DNA of 64,000 bases from the NCBI GenBank assembly GCA_034231615.1, contig CM067312.1, forward strand, positions 8,678,546 through 8,742,545, in the 5' to 3' direction. Source of the DNA: Meghimatium bilineatum (taxonomy: Eukaryota; Mollusca; Gastropoda; Stylommatophora; Philomycidae). Below are positions 43,906-55,100 of this stretch, in pieces. Both the position numbers and the translations under genes were made by a program. Position 1 is the first letter of the stretch, and each line of letters starts with the position of its first letter. Under the pieces are notes generated by a model that saw only the letters and a program-made list of their open reading frames with translations, did not search any database and had not been told where the DNA came from.

Positions 43906-43954
43906 CCCGCATGTCCTTGCGTGAATAAAAAGGTAGCCTTTTGTGTAAGAGATC

Positions 43955-44710
43955 GTGTCCATAATTCACTCATTGACAGCAGACGATTCGGTCCCCATTC
44001 AACTAAGCGGAGCCATGTTCATTGAATCACTTAGTATGAATGCATACCTACAGACTAAGCTGAAAGTTTACAGAGCAGTGGTACTTCCAGTGCTGCTTTA
44101 CGCTAGTGAAACATGGACTGTGTATAGACGGCATGTGAAAAAACTCAATCATTTTCATGCAAATTGTCTCAGAAAAATTATGAACATCAGATGGCAAGAC
44201 AAGATTCCAGATACCACTGTCCTTGATAGAGCTGGTATCCCAAGCATTGACACGATCCTAATGCAGACACAGATTCGTTGGGCATGTCATTTTGGTGCGT
44301 ATGCCAGACCATCGTCTGCCAAAGATACTTCTCTATGGTGAGCTAGAGAAGGGTATACGATCTCAAGGTGGCCAAAGGAAGCGCTACAAGGACTCGTTAA
44401 AGGACTCAATGAAAGCCTTTGAAATAGACCACGATACATGGGAAGAACATGCACAAAATAGATCTACGTGGCGTTCTAAAATAAAAACGAGCGCATCATC
44501 TTATGAAAAGAAGAGAAATGCAGCAGCTCAACAGCGGAGAGCAGCTAGAAAGTCACGGATAGACCAAGATCCGTCTACAGTCGTTTTTCCATGTCCAAAC
44601 TGTCCAAGGACATTTACAGCTCGAATAGGGCTCATTAGCCATCTACGAACTCATAATCAAGGATATAACTAAAATTGAATTTTCAAAAGTGGATGTAACA
44701 AATGGTCATC
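43955..44710 (+). mobile_element. LINE-D C-terminus with C2H2 zinc finger
   Basis: LKVYRAVVLPVLLYASETWT, VKKLNHFHANCLRKIMNIRW, QDKIPDTTVLDRAGIPSIDT, then after one frame shift near 44300 LGELEKGIRSQGGQRKRYKD, TWEEHAQNRSTWRSKIKT, KKRNAAAQQRRAARKSR and FPCPNCPRTFTARIGLISHL RTH. The finger is C-x2-C-x12-H-x3-H. The 3' end (TCATCATCACTTGTGATGGA) lies only about 210 bp before the host start codon. Confidence 0.9.
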
Positions 44711-44929
44711 ATCACTTGTGATGGACGAACAATATGAATGCATACGACTTGAACTATTTGGCAACACTGTTGCAACACTGACTTCCTGCTCGGCTATTCA
44801 GGAAAATGGCATCCGTATACTAAATTACTTTTAATCGAATTGTGATAAATATTTATTATTTTTCGCGATTACTTTGTTTGATTAGATACACAAGTGTTTC
44901 ATTATGATATTCATGTATGTACTTCTATC
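44711..44929 (+). promoter_or_regulatory. Probable promoter / 5' UTR region of the host gene, two short upstream ORFs
   Basis: The space between the LINE-D end and the start codon. I see no clear TATA box or initiator. Upstream ATGs at 44806 (five codons, stop at 44821-44823) and at 44904. The second opens a 21-codon frame ending at 44969, overlapping the main start in another frame. If the transcript starts upstream of these, they could lower translation. The transcription start is not visible. Confidence 0.4.
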
Positions 44930-46173
44930 ATGGAATCAGATGTTTGTGATGAAAATAGTCCGACATTAGTAAATCGAACAGATAAAACTGACGAAGACAG
45001 TTCATCTGTAGTGGGGTTTAAATGTTCTGAAAACGCTACTGATATTGTGAGCCAGACAGTTATTCTGTCTGATATTAAACCCCAAAATGCCCATAATAGT
45101 TTAGATAAAAATGACCCTGATGATTACTATGAAGTAATTTCTGCTGATGGAAGTGTTGGAGACGATGATGTCGATAATGAACAAGTTAACAATTTTGAAG
45201 TTTCCAATGATGTGTTGTCTTTGTCTGAAGAAGACAGATCACTGGTCGAAAAACATTCCTTATCTGATCTCCCATGTGTTCCAAAATTTGAATTTCCTCT
45301 TGATGTAAGTCAAAATGAAAAAGAATCTGTTTCCAAATATGGAGTATTACGTGTAAGCAAATTTATTTCCAAACATATTCCCAGACCAGATAAAAATTTT
45401 ACTATACCTCCACCCAATTTTCAGCAATTAGACATAAAGTTAAAAATATCTCCAGATTTTATTGATCCAATTCGGAATCCTAAAATTGATGATCTTGCAT
45501 TTATTGCAAAAGAACAAAATATAGTAGCTGTATCAGATAATCCAAATCCAAGTGATAATAATGCTTCATGTAGTTCTAATCATTCAGCAATCTCCAAGGA
45601 GAAAGACCCTGTTGTAGATTGGTTAGATGAGAATGGGGATCCTGTTCCTGGGGCCTTTGATTATGTAAAACCAGATGAGGAACCCATTTTCAATAAGAGT
45701 GCTAATAAGATTGAGTATGTTTATTCTGTACGTGAGAAGAAAGATGTGCCATTTAAGTCTAATGATCCGAGTGGTATTTTAAATAGTGGTTTTCTAATCA
45801 GTGAAAATGTATTACATAAAAATATAGCAGGAAATTTAGGTGTGCTGTTAGAAAATCAGTTAGTGCCACATCCGGCATTCGTAGCAAAGAAGCCAGTTGA
45901 TGATGCAGAAGAAAAGAAACTTTACGAAGCCTCTAAAAGTGGCGCAGAGTATAAAGCAGCAGTGGAAGCTGTTACAGCTTCATCTTCAACAACAGACACA
46001 TCAGCTAGTGCTATTAAAATTATTCAGGGGAATGAAACCACCAGGAGAGATCGGTTTCCTAGGTTCAGACGTAATCGGTTTACTGACATAAAGAAAGAAG
46101 AAACCACACCGATACTTGAAGAAACATTAGAAGTCAAGCTTCCAAAATCTAAGGAAGAAGCAGCCCTTGAAAG
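44930..46173 (+). CDS. Exon 1 of the POLR1D-isoform-2-like gene
   Basis: Encodes residues 1-414 and two bases of 415. The first 110 residues are rich in Asp/Glu/Ser. Residues 140-190 hold a Pro-rich segment (ISKHIPRPDKNFTIPPPNFQ). It ends EEAALER at the donor AAAG/GTTAGT (46174). Without splicing the frame runs ten more codons to a TAA at 46205-46207. Upstream the frame continues to a GTG at 44894, but ATG at 44930 is the first in-frame Met. Confidence 0.88.
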
Positions 46174-49100
46174 GTTAGTTTGTTTGTTTGCGTTTGCTTT
46201 CAATTAATCATTACAAAATTTGTGTGATTTCTCCCATGCAGCGGGAAGTACGTTACTGTTCAATTGGCGCCATGTAGACCTAGCTCATCAGATTTCTGAA
46301 TAAATGTTATTTTTTACAACTATCTATCTGCCTTTTAAATTTATATATCTGTAATTTCTTCCATTTAAAGTGACACCGACAGCAGCATACTGAATTTGAC
46401 AAAGACAGATGTATTTGGCTATTGGCACAAATAAAACGACAGCACAGTACATTTCTGTTCTCTGGACTACATCCTGCTGAAGATCTAGTGGGACCAGCAC
46501 AATTGTTTTGAGTGAGTTGGCCAAATGTATCATTTTTACAATGATGTGGTCAACATGATCTTTGAAACTCAGACTTCGGTTCCAACATTACAGCCAAGTA
46601 CTTCATTGTGCTGGTTCTCTCGTTTTGAGTGAGTCGGCCAAATTCATCATTTCTAATCTAGGATGAGACTAAAAAACTTTCTTCTAGTTCTTTAACATTC
46701 CAAAGTACAACATATCAATTGTCACCAGTTGCAGAAACTTTCTCTGCATAAGAAATGTTGATGCATTTGAAGTCTTCCGTCTCAAAAATGAAAAGCTGGT
46801 GGTGAGCAACAACGTTTTAAAATAATAATAGCAAAAGTTGGATGTAGGCTAATACTGATCTCCTTATCACTGTTTATCATAACATTTTACAGTTTGACTC
46901 AGATAACTTGTGATTTTATGTTTTCTTAACCCAAGACATAAGACATAAAAGAAATAAAGATCAAACAATAAAAGTATTTTGGACATATTAAAAGATATGA
47001 CACCTTGTTGAAGATCTTACTTGAGGATAAAGTCGAGGGAGGGGAGCAAGAGGTAGGCATAGATACAAGTGGGAGAGAAACATCACAAGATGGACAGGTT
47101 ATAGTCTACAGAGTACACTACCAGCACATGCGGTTGTGTCTGTGTGTCTCACCAATGGCTCACTAGACAAACCAATCATGCAACAGAAAACCTTAGTAGA
47201 TGACATGCCTTTATATTGAGGTTATCTTCTGATAGAAGCTTCATGGCACGTCAACTATACAGTCCCGTAGTCGTAATCTTCGATAACAGTTACCATGTTG
47301 TTCTGACAGGCCGATGTGCTTGAACTAGTTACTGGCACTATGTGGGTGGGCATAAGAACAAAGAAACCTGTCACCAGAGTTGTGCCCTGATGTCGACGTC
47401 TGTTTCAGCTGCATTAGACTCGAAACACCATCGAATCGGATGGCTGCTGGAACAGAGGGCGGAGCACTTATGGGAATGTCCCACATGCTGTGAGGCCAGT
47501 TTCTAATCAAGAATCAAGAGTACACTATCAAAGCAAGAGATGGAATGTTGGAGGTCTGTAGCAGCCAACCTTTATTGCGGAGATGGCACTTAACTCTTTC
47601 AGGACAGAATTATTCTTGGGGTTTGGATGTAATTAATTTTAGGATACATTTTTGGACAGCAATATGTTTTAGTCACAAGCTTCCTGAAGATAAAGTATTA
47701 GCTATGGAAGATCATATAAGGTTTCAAAAGAAAGATAATTGAATGTGGAGTCCATATGCAATATAAAAATCTAATAATTGGAACAACAAAATGCAAAAAT
47801 TGCACCACAAACAGAAATGTTAGATGAACATACATTTTTTCAACACATATATTGTTCTACTCACCCTCAATTTTACTTGTATTGAAATACTGCTATCCAA
47901 TTTTACTAAAGTAAATGCACTGATTGTCCATTTCCTGATCATAATTAGTTTATTTGAAATACATCAGTTAACGCCTAGTGTTTTATGCCATTTTTTATGT
48001 TTCGTCAAATTTCTGAACTGACCAAAATATTGTGAAACTTTATGAAATATTCCCAAGTATTGGATTTCTAAAGTTAACTTTATTCCACTCAATATTATCA
48101 TTAGGCCTAACTATTTTCTGTATAACGTAGCGCAAGATTATCATTGCTGTCACTAGGCCTATCTGATTCTTCAGAAACAATAGCAGTGGGAACAGTTTTA
48201 GAATGTTTTAGCTGTTATTTTTCCTTTACCAATAAATATTAGGTCTATTTTCTGATTTTCAACAAGTTAGTAATCTCCACTGTCAAAATCAAATACATTA
48301 TTATTTTTGGAAGCATTACTTGAAATAATATATCAAATTATAAAACTCAAAGCCGATGTTTGCTAAATCTTTGAGTTCTCTTACTAGTGGAAGATGAAGC
48401 CATTTTGCTAATTTCAGAGAAGCTGAACCTACCTTGTTCGAATTTTAATTTAAAATAAATAAATCACACAGTACCACGAGGATTTCGTTTCATTAGCCAT
48501 ATTTCTAAATGTTAAACAGCTAAATAAGTTAATACAAATTCATTTATGATCTAAAAGAAACAAATTTAGATGGCATATCTGCTGGAACGAATAATTGTGG
48601 ATACGTCCGCAATGTCTTTCTGTCTACAACGATGTATTGTTTTTATGGGCGGAAAGAGTTAATGATGATGAGAACTTAAACCTAGTGCATACTGTAAATT
48701 TTAAATCTGCCAGTGAACATGGCAATCTGGCTTACTGGCTATATTAAGCTCACTCCTCAATTAAATCATTAAAAAGAAAAGTTAATTTAATCATATTTTT
48801 GTGATATATAATTATAAGGCCATTATTTAGGTCGCCTAAGAGAAGACAGTAGTATATTTCTACAACAGGAAAAAGGAAATGATGGACTTATATCGGACAT
48901 GTACTTTGAATGAAAACTGGATGCGTCGGACCATTGTCGTAAATAAAATAGTGAGACAACACATTTCCATTGACTACATCCTGCTGAAAATCCAGTAGAA
49001 CCATGGTCTTGCTGCAAGATCAAGTGGGAGTTTGAGAATGAATGCTGAAGAAAAAAAGAAGAATGAAAAGTCACTACAGGCATTAAAATGGGTCCCATCT

Positions 49101-52100
49101 GGCAAAAGAAAAAGAGGAAGACTAAGAGAGACTCTTTGCAGAACAACAATCAGACAGGGTATGACAATGAGTCTTAATAATATGCAAGAATTACACACAG
49201 TATCATCACATCGCTCAAATTGGAGAGCTCTGGTTTCTGCCCTATGCACCATATTCTGCGCTGGAAGGAGCAGATAGATAGATGTAGGTCATAGATAAAA
49301 TAATATCTGATATTTAGTTTTGAATATCAACAATATAAATCTTTTCTTCTTTCCAAAATTTCAGTCAGGCTGTCACAGAGATCTTGAAAGAAGTCCAGCG
49401 AGGTGCAGCTAGAGCAAGAGAACATGGAGCTCTTGGGTGGTGAGCCATTTTTTGTTGGATACTTTATGCCATACATAATTAATTGAAACATATCCTGTTT
49501 GCTGCCACACTATCAGAGTTGGTAGTGAGCTTGCCTTGCAAACTCAACTCGTTGAACTAGGTGGTTCTAGCTCTGACTATCCACACTGTGCTGGCAATAC
49601 GCTTGCATATATTAATGGCGTAGAAGAATTCAACAATAGTTGAGTAGCAATGTTCTGCACTGGATACGCTTCAATTATTTTTAATTCTATCCTGTTTAGG
49701 ACATTACTTTTCAATCAATGTTACTGCTGAATATTTAAGCATCATTTATCCATTTTAGTTATTTTGCCAGAGCTGTTTGGCTAAATTTGTGTGGGGTTAG
49801 GGACAACAGTCACATTAACCTCTCCAAGCCTCAGATGATGAAGTAATCCCATGAACAGGTAGCTCTTAACAGCTCATAGCCTTTCTGACAAAAGCATAGA
49901 CATTATGCAGTTGAGTAACTGACATGACACTCGAGTGCATAAGGTTTGTTCCCTCAAAGGCATGGTTGTGTTGCATGTTTAGGCTCATGAAAGGAGGCAT
50001 TCCAGTTCAGCAGGATCATCACGTGCTGCTAAGAGTGCAGCATATCATCATCAAATCCATAACCCTTCATTGTCGTAGGGGTACCACTCTGTAAACATCA
50101 GCACAAAAATTTCACCATGCCTCTCTGTTTGCAGTTGTTTGTTTAAGTGGGGGATATTTTAATCCGTCCAGCCTTTAATATTATCAATCCATACATTCCT
50201 CTAACCTCCTCCCTTTCAGCATATACATCTGAATCAACTAGTTCATCATTCTTCTGCCAGCTCTGTTGACCCATATGTCGTTGATGGTACACCTAACACT
50301 CTGTCACCAAGGAGTCTGTCACAACAGGACAACGGTGCAATGTTAACTGACCTGCATCTCTCTGCCATTAGGCTCTGTCTCAAAAGCTGGCACTTGATCC
50401 AGTAGGACTGAAGAACTCTCCAGCTTCCATATACAATGACTAGATGATGATGATGTTGGAGCCTCGAGGGAGTTCAAGTTTGTCAATCTTGTTCCATGTA
50501 AGAGTAATAAGACCCATAACCCGTCAGGGTCGTAGGTGTGCCATACTGAAGACATAACCCGTTAGGGTCGTAGGTGTGCCACACTGAAGACATAACCCAT
50601 CAGGGTCGTAGGTGTGCCACACTGGAGATATCCACACAAATGGCCCTCCAAACACCTCTATTCTCTGCTATTCGGAGGAATGTATAGCAATGATACCCAG
50701 ACCATTCCTTATTGTTATCAATCTGGGATTTTCTTCGCCTCTTTTCCTTCTACCCGCGTCCCCTTGACTGTTTCTTGCGAAATAATTTTAGAAAGTGAGT
50801 CATGTCTCGTTACATTTCCAAACCAAACAATTCCACACTGTTTCATCATTGCCAAAAGTGGTTCTCAATAAACTGCAAGTATGATTACTTGCCGCCAGAC
50901 AAATTTGTCTTGTGTTCAATATAACTAATTCTTAACAGGCGTCTGTAGCACTTGTATTCAAATGCCTGAATCCTTCTCTCTGTGTCTGCACCAAATGTCC
51001 AGCTTTCTTTTCTCTATAACAGTATACTTAGCACTAGAAATCGGAAGAGACTGATCTTTACCTTAACACGATCCCACTTTTCCAAATCATATTCAACCCA
51101 GCCATGGCAGCCATCTCAAGTCCCAACTTAATCTAATTTCCTGAGTTGCCATCATCACATATTTGAGATTTGAGACATTTTAAGTAAGTAACTTCTTAAA
51201 GTTTGTGACCGTTTAACTGGATATAAATAGGTATGTAGTTAATGAGTTTACCTCTCTTTTAGAGAGGTGCACCCTTTTAACCAGGTATTAGGTATGTTGA
51301 TAATCATCTTCGCACACCGGACACGTCCATAGGTGCTCTGATCTCCGCTTCAGTAAATCTCTCAGGTTATAACGGCTGATGGTTCTGGATCTATGTTGGT
51401 TCACTACTCTTTTAACCAGCGGACATCAAAGTCCAATTAGACTATAACAGGACACACTAGCATAAAATATTAGAGGTAACAAAACCCCAAAGTATATAAG
51501 TCAAGCGGCAGTATTTAACTGGATGTTCATGGAATCTTACTTAATATCACCAGCCACAAAAATCTTGCTTTTATCAATGCTAATTTTCTTGCTGTATTTC
51601 CACCTGACGTCTTCCAACTTTGAGGTGAGTTTCTGGAGCTTAGATTCGGAACTAATCAAGAGATTGACTGTTTAAGATAGACAGTCTATTTAAGATAAAG
51701 AAGCTGTTATGTTTCTTGAGCATGATGCTTACTGTTAGGGACAAGAAGTGGACTAAACTGATGTTCTGAATGCAGCCAAAAAGATAGAATAAGTGAAAAA
51801 TGTCATATTTTTTGTGAATCTGCAATGTTGCAAACATGAACTTATTTGCAATGGTATTCAGTTAAAGAAAATGGTATGCAGGAAACCAGTATTAAATGGA
51901 TATTTTGGATGTGGCCAGTTACTCTTGGCAGTTTTAAATAGATGTTTTGGATGTGGCCAGTTACTCTTTGCAGTTTTAAATAGATGTTTTGCATGTGACC
52001 AGTTACTCTTGGCAGTTTTAAATAGATGTTTTGGATGTGACCAGTTACTCTTGGCAGTTTTAAATAGATGTTTTGGATGTGGCCAGTTACTCTTTGCAGT

Positions 52101-55100
52101 TTTAAATATATGTTTTGGATGTGGCCAGTTACTCTTGGCAGTTTTAAATAGATGTTTTGGATGTGACCAGTTATTATTTGCTGAGGGATACCTTGAGGGA
52201 AAGTTCGGAGAGCTTACAAATCAATAGTTTGGTGTATAGGGAACCACTTTTTTTTAATGAGTGTGAAGCATTGACTGTAAACAAAAATGTTTAACGTGAA
52301 CTGGGCGCTGCTGAAATGTGGTTTTTTTTTAAAATGATGAAAATTCCATGGATAACTAAGAAAACTGATGTAGTTCTCAGAGATTCTGGAGTAAAAATAC
52401 CAGCAATATTATATTAGATCAAATTATATTAGACTATAAATACGCCCGTGTTTTGCCTGTGCCCATAAGAGGAGCACAGAATAGCAACACTGTTTACCTT
52501 CCACGCATGTAGTAAAAGGCAACTAAGGAGTTTTTGGGATGGAGTTGGCTGTCCCATCCTATATAGGGTCAGTGACCCACAGCCATGCTGAAGTCGGATG
52601 TGTCAGGCCGAAAGGCGCAGATATCGCAGCAATGCTGTAAACCATGACAATGCATTTCATTCTCCGGACTATATCCTGCAAATCTGCAGGAGTTTGAGAA
52701 CGAACGCAGAAGAAGAAGACTATAAATGATTAAATTATATAAAAAATTAGCAGACTCAATATTTTATGGAACAAAACCTCTACATTTAGTAACCACTGGA
52801 AAGATCAAGGGAAGAGACAAAGAGAGATGTTATTGGACGGTCACTAGAGATTTCACCAACTGAACTTATTAACAACACAAGAGGCAGAAAGTTATGGAGA
52901 AACATGATCACATACGTTGCTTTGCATGGTACTTGCTTGATTGACAGTGATAATAATAATCAGTCAGTTAACTAATTAGTTTATTATTAAGTTCAATTGA
53001 GCTTTCAGAATTCCTTAGTACCATAGTAAAGCATTTATAATTGACAAGTTGTATCTCTATTCTGCATTTATGTTCTTACAGGCAGAAGTGTCCAATACCT
53101 GTTACTAACAAGACTTTCTTGCGCAACACACTTGTTAGTACGCTCCGAGAACCGTATCGGCCACCTAGTAAGCGGGGACGGTTTCATGTCGGACTGAAAA
53201 ATGAGGGCAGTGGAAAGCATCATGGAAAAGGAGACCATGATACTAGCAGTAGCAGATCATCCAGGTTGGGTTATTACACAGTTATATATAGGTCATTGTG
53301 CATTAGTTAGCTACTGTAAATTACAGTGTATAAACCAAGATTTTTTGGACATTTATCCAAACTTGATTTAGGGGTCTTGATCTAGGACCTATGCATGAGT
53401 ACAACATGATTTTTTTTAAAAATAACGTCAAATTCTGGTCATTATCATCATCAGGTGCCATGCCGACTGGCAATCATGGCTCTCAACAGTTTTTAAGTTT
53501 ATAATACAAGTTGTGACACTCTGCCTTTGTCAATTAAGGCAAAACTCTTTGTGGTTTATTTGACTTTCCTCCCTTCTCTTGATTCTACTTCTTCAATTTA
53601 TCAAATAAAATGTGCGAGTTCTGCTTAATAAGTTTCCGCATTTTTTTTCCCCCCTAAGAAGACCATTATACTTGCAGGCTGGTTGATTCTATCTCCTTCA
53701 AAGTAGTCCTCTTATTCTATCGCTCCTGCCACTGATGGTAGCATTCCTGGCCGGCACTTTTCAAAATAACTAAGATTTTTCTCATTGAGTAGTCTTTAAT
53801 CTCCTGTATCATCAATATGGCAACCTTTCACTGTTAACCTTTAGCACACTACCTTATTTTTACACAAATTCCTCCCTGTGCCTGGCTTTTTTTTGACAAT
53901 TTGCTTTATTTTTGGTGGATGTTTGGAAAGCGCAATAACTTTTTTTTTATTAGAGATTAAAAATAATTTTTTTACATGTGAATAAAGAATTGAAGACTAT
54001 CTATAGGTGATTTTTTGGGGTTTGTTTATGTATGATAGAGGAGGTGTGAGAAAGTTGTGAAAATGAAAATTTTGAAAAAAAAATTGTTTTACCGCATCTA
54101 TACTTGGCCTATGTGTTTCAACACTGATACAATTCTTCTACGTAGCTAGGCCTATTGTATTTATGTTGTTTCATAACCAAATTGACGTAATATAACCTGT
54201 GATAACAAAACATTTGTCGGATGTCACTTACTTGTTGGTCTATTTTATACTACGTCTAGCAACACACGACGTGGACATAGTTAGCCGATGTCTGGCGCGG
54301 TGCCTCTGATAAAATCCTTCTGCATAGCTAGACTTATTGTATTTATGTTGTTTCATATCCAAATTAACGTAATATCACCTGTTAAAAGAAATAAAACACA
54401 TAATCACTTACCTTGTCGGATCCATTCTTTTCTAGATCTGGTGTCAGCATCTCACGAAGTCTATATTCTGCCTATAATTTGTCTGGTGTTATTTCTTTTA
54501 TAACAAAACTAAAGTGTCACTACTGTCTACCTGGAAAACAACTGTAATTCCCAACAATTCCGCATCAAAATCACAATCCATAATGATTTTTACAGACAAT
54601 AACTTCAATTACAATCAGATTCACAATGATCTCTCCGGTTGGGACAGATGACTAGATTTAAAATTACTTGTCCAACATTCTTATTTCTTCGAAACCAAAT
54701 CCAGGAAACAGATGTAAGATGTTATTGCAAGATAGGGATTTGCTGATTCAGGCCATGTTCAGTACATTTTATGGTTCCGTACTGATGAATCAGTGTATAG
54801 GAATGGGTGACTTATAATCACCGGGAGGGTGCTAAAGGTTAAGATGGTTGAAACAAGAAAAAAAGTCACACAAAGCAAGATCAGGTGAGTATAGAGGTCA
54901 CAGGAACAATGTAATGGTAGTAAAAAAATGTTTGTGCTGACAGACCTGTGTGCAGGGACATTGTCATGACGCACAATCCAATTTTCCTGTGTGCCACTTC
55001 TCAATTAACTAAATTGGGTGCCACCGGGAGTAAGAAGAAGAGGGACACCTAGAGAAACTCTACGCAGAACCATTAATACAGAAGGCATGTCAAAGAACCT

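Larger units (their letters stand above)
46174..49364 (+). other. Intron 1 (3191 bp), filled with element fragments
   Basis: GTTAGT...TTTCAG. Contains a SINE-B fragment (46395-46500), a minus-strand LINE RT scrap (46490-46690, KYLAVMLEPKSEF), a LINE-A relic with a 396-bp insertion (46950-47600), a SINE-B (48900-49045) and a LINE-G tail (49030-49290). At 47601-48880 I see nothing but A+T-rich sequence. Confidence 0.85.
49440..53081 (+). other. Intron 2 (3642 bp)
   Basis: GTGAGC...TTACAG. Contains LINE-C fragments on the minus strand (50050-51240 and 51490-51640), two minisatellites (50520-50635, 51890-52185) and a LINE-B relic with nested SINE-A (52320-52960). 49441-50050 has no recognisable feature. 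Confidence 0.85.

Noticed and set aside
44894-46207. 437-codon single-exon protein starting at a GTG and ending at 46207
   Set aside because: GTG is an unlikely start in an animal; ATG at 44930 has a good context. The last ten codons lie beyond a good donor, and the downstream exons restore a recognisable domain in frame.
51793-52227. A 144-codon Cys-rich repeat protein (CFGCGQLLLAVLNR)
   Set aside because: Seven copies of a 42-bp minisatellite in intron 2. No start context, no splice link to host exons.
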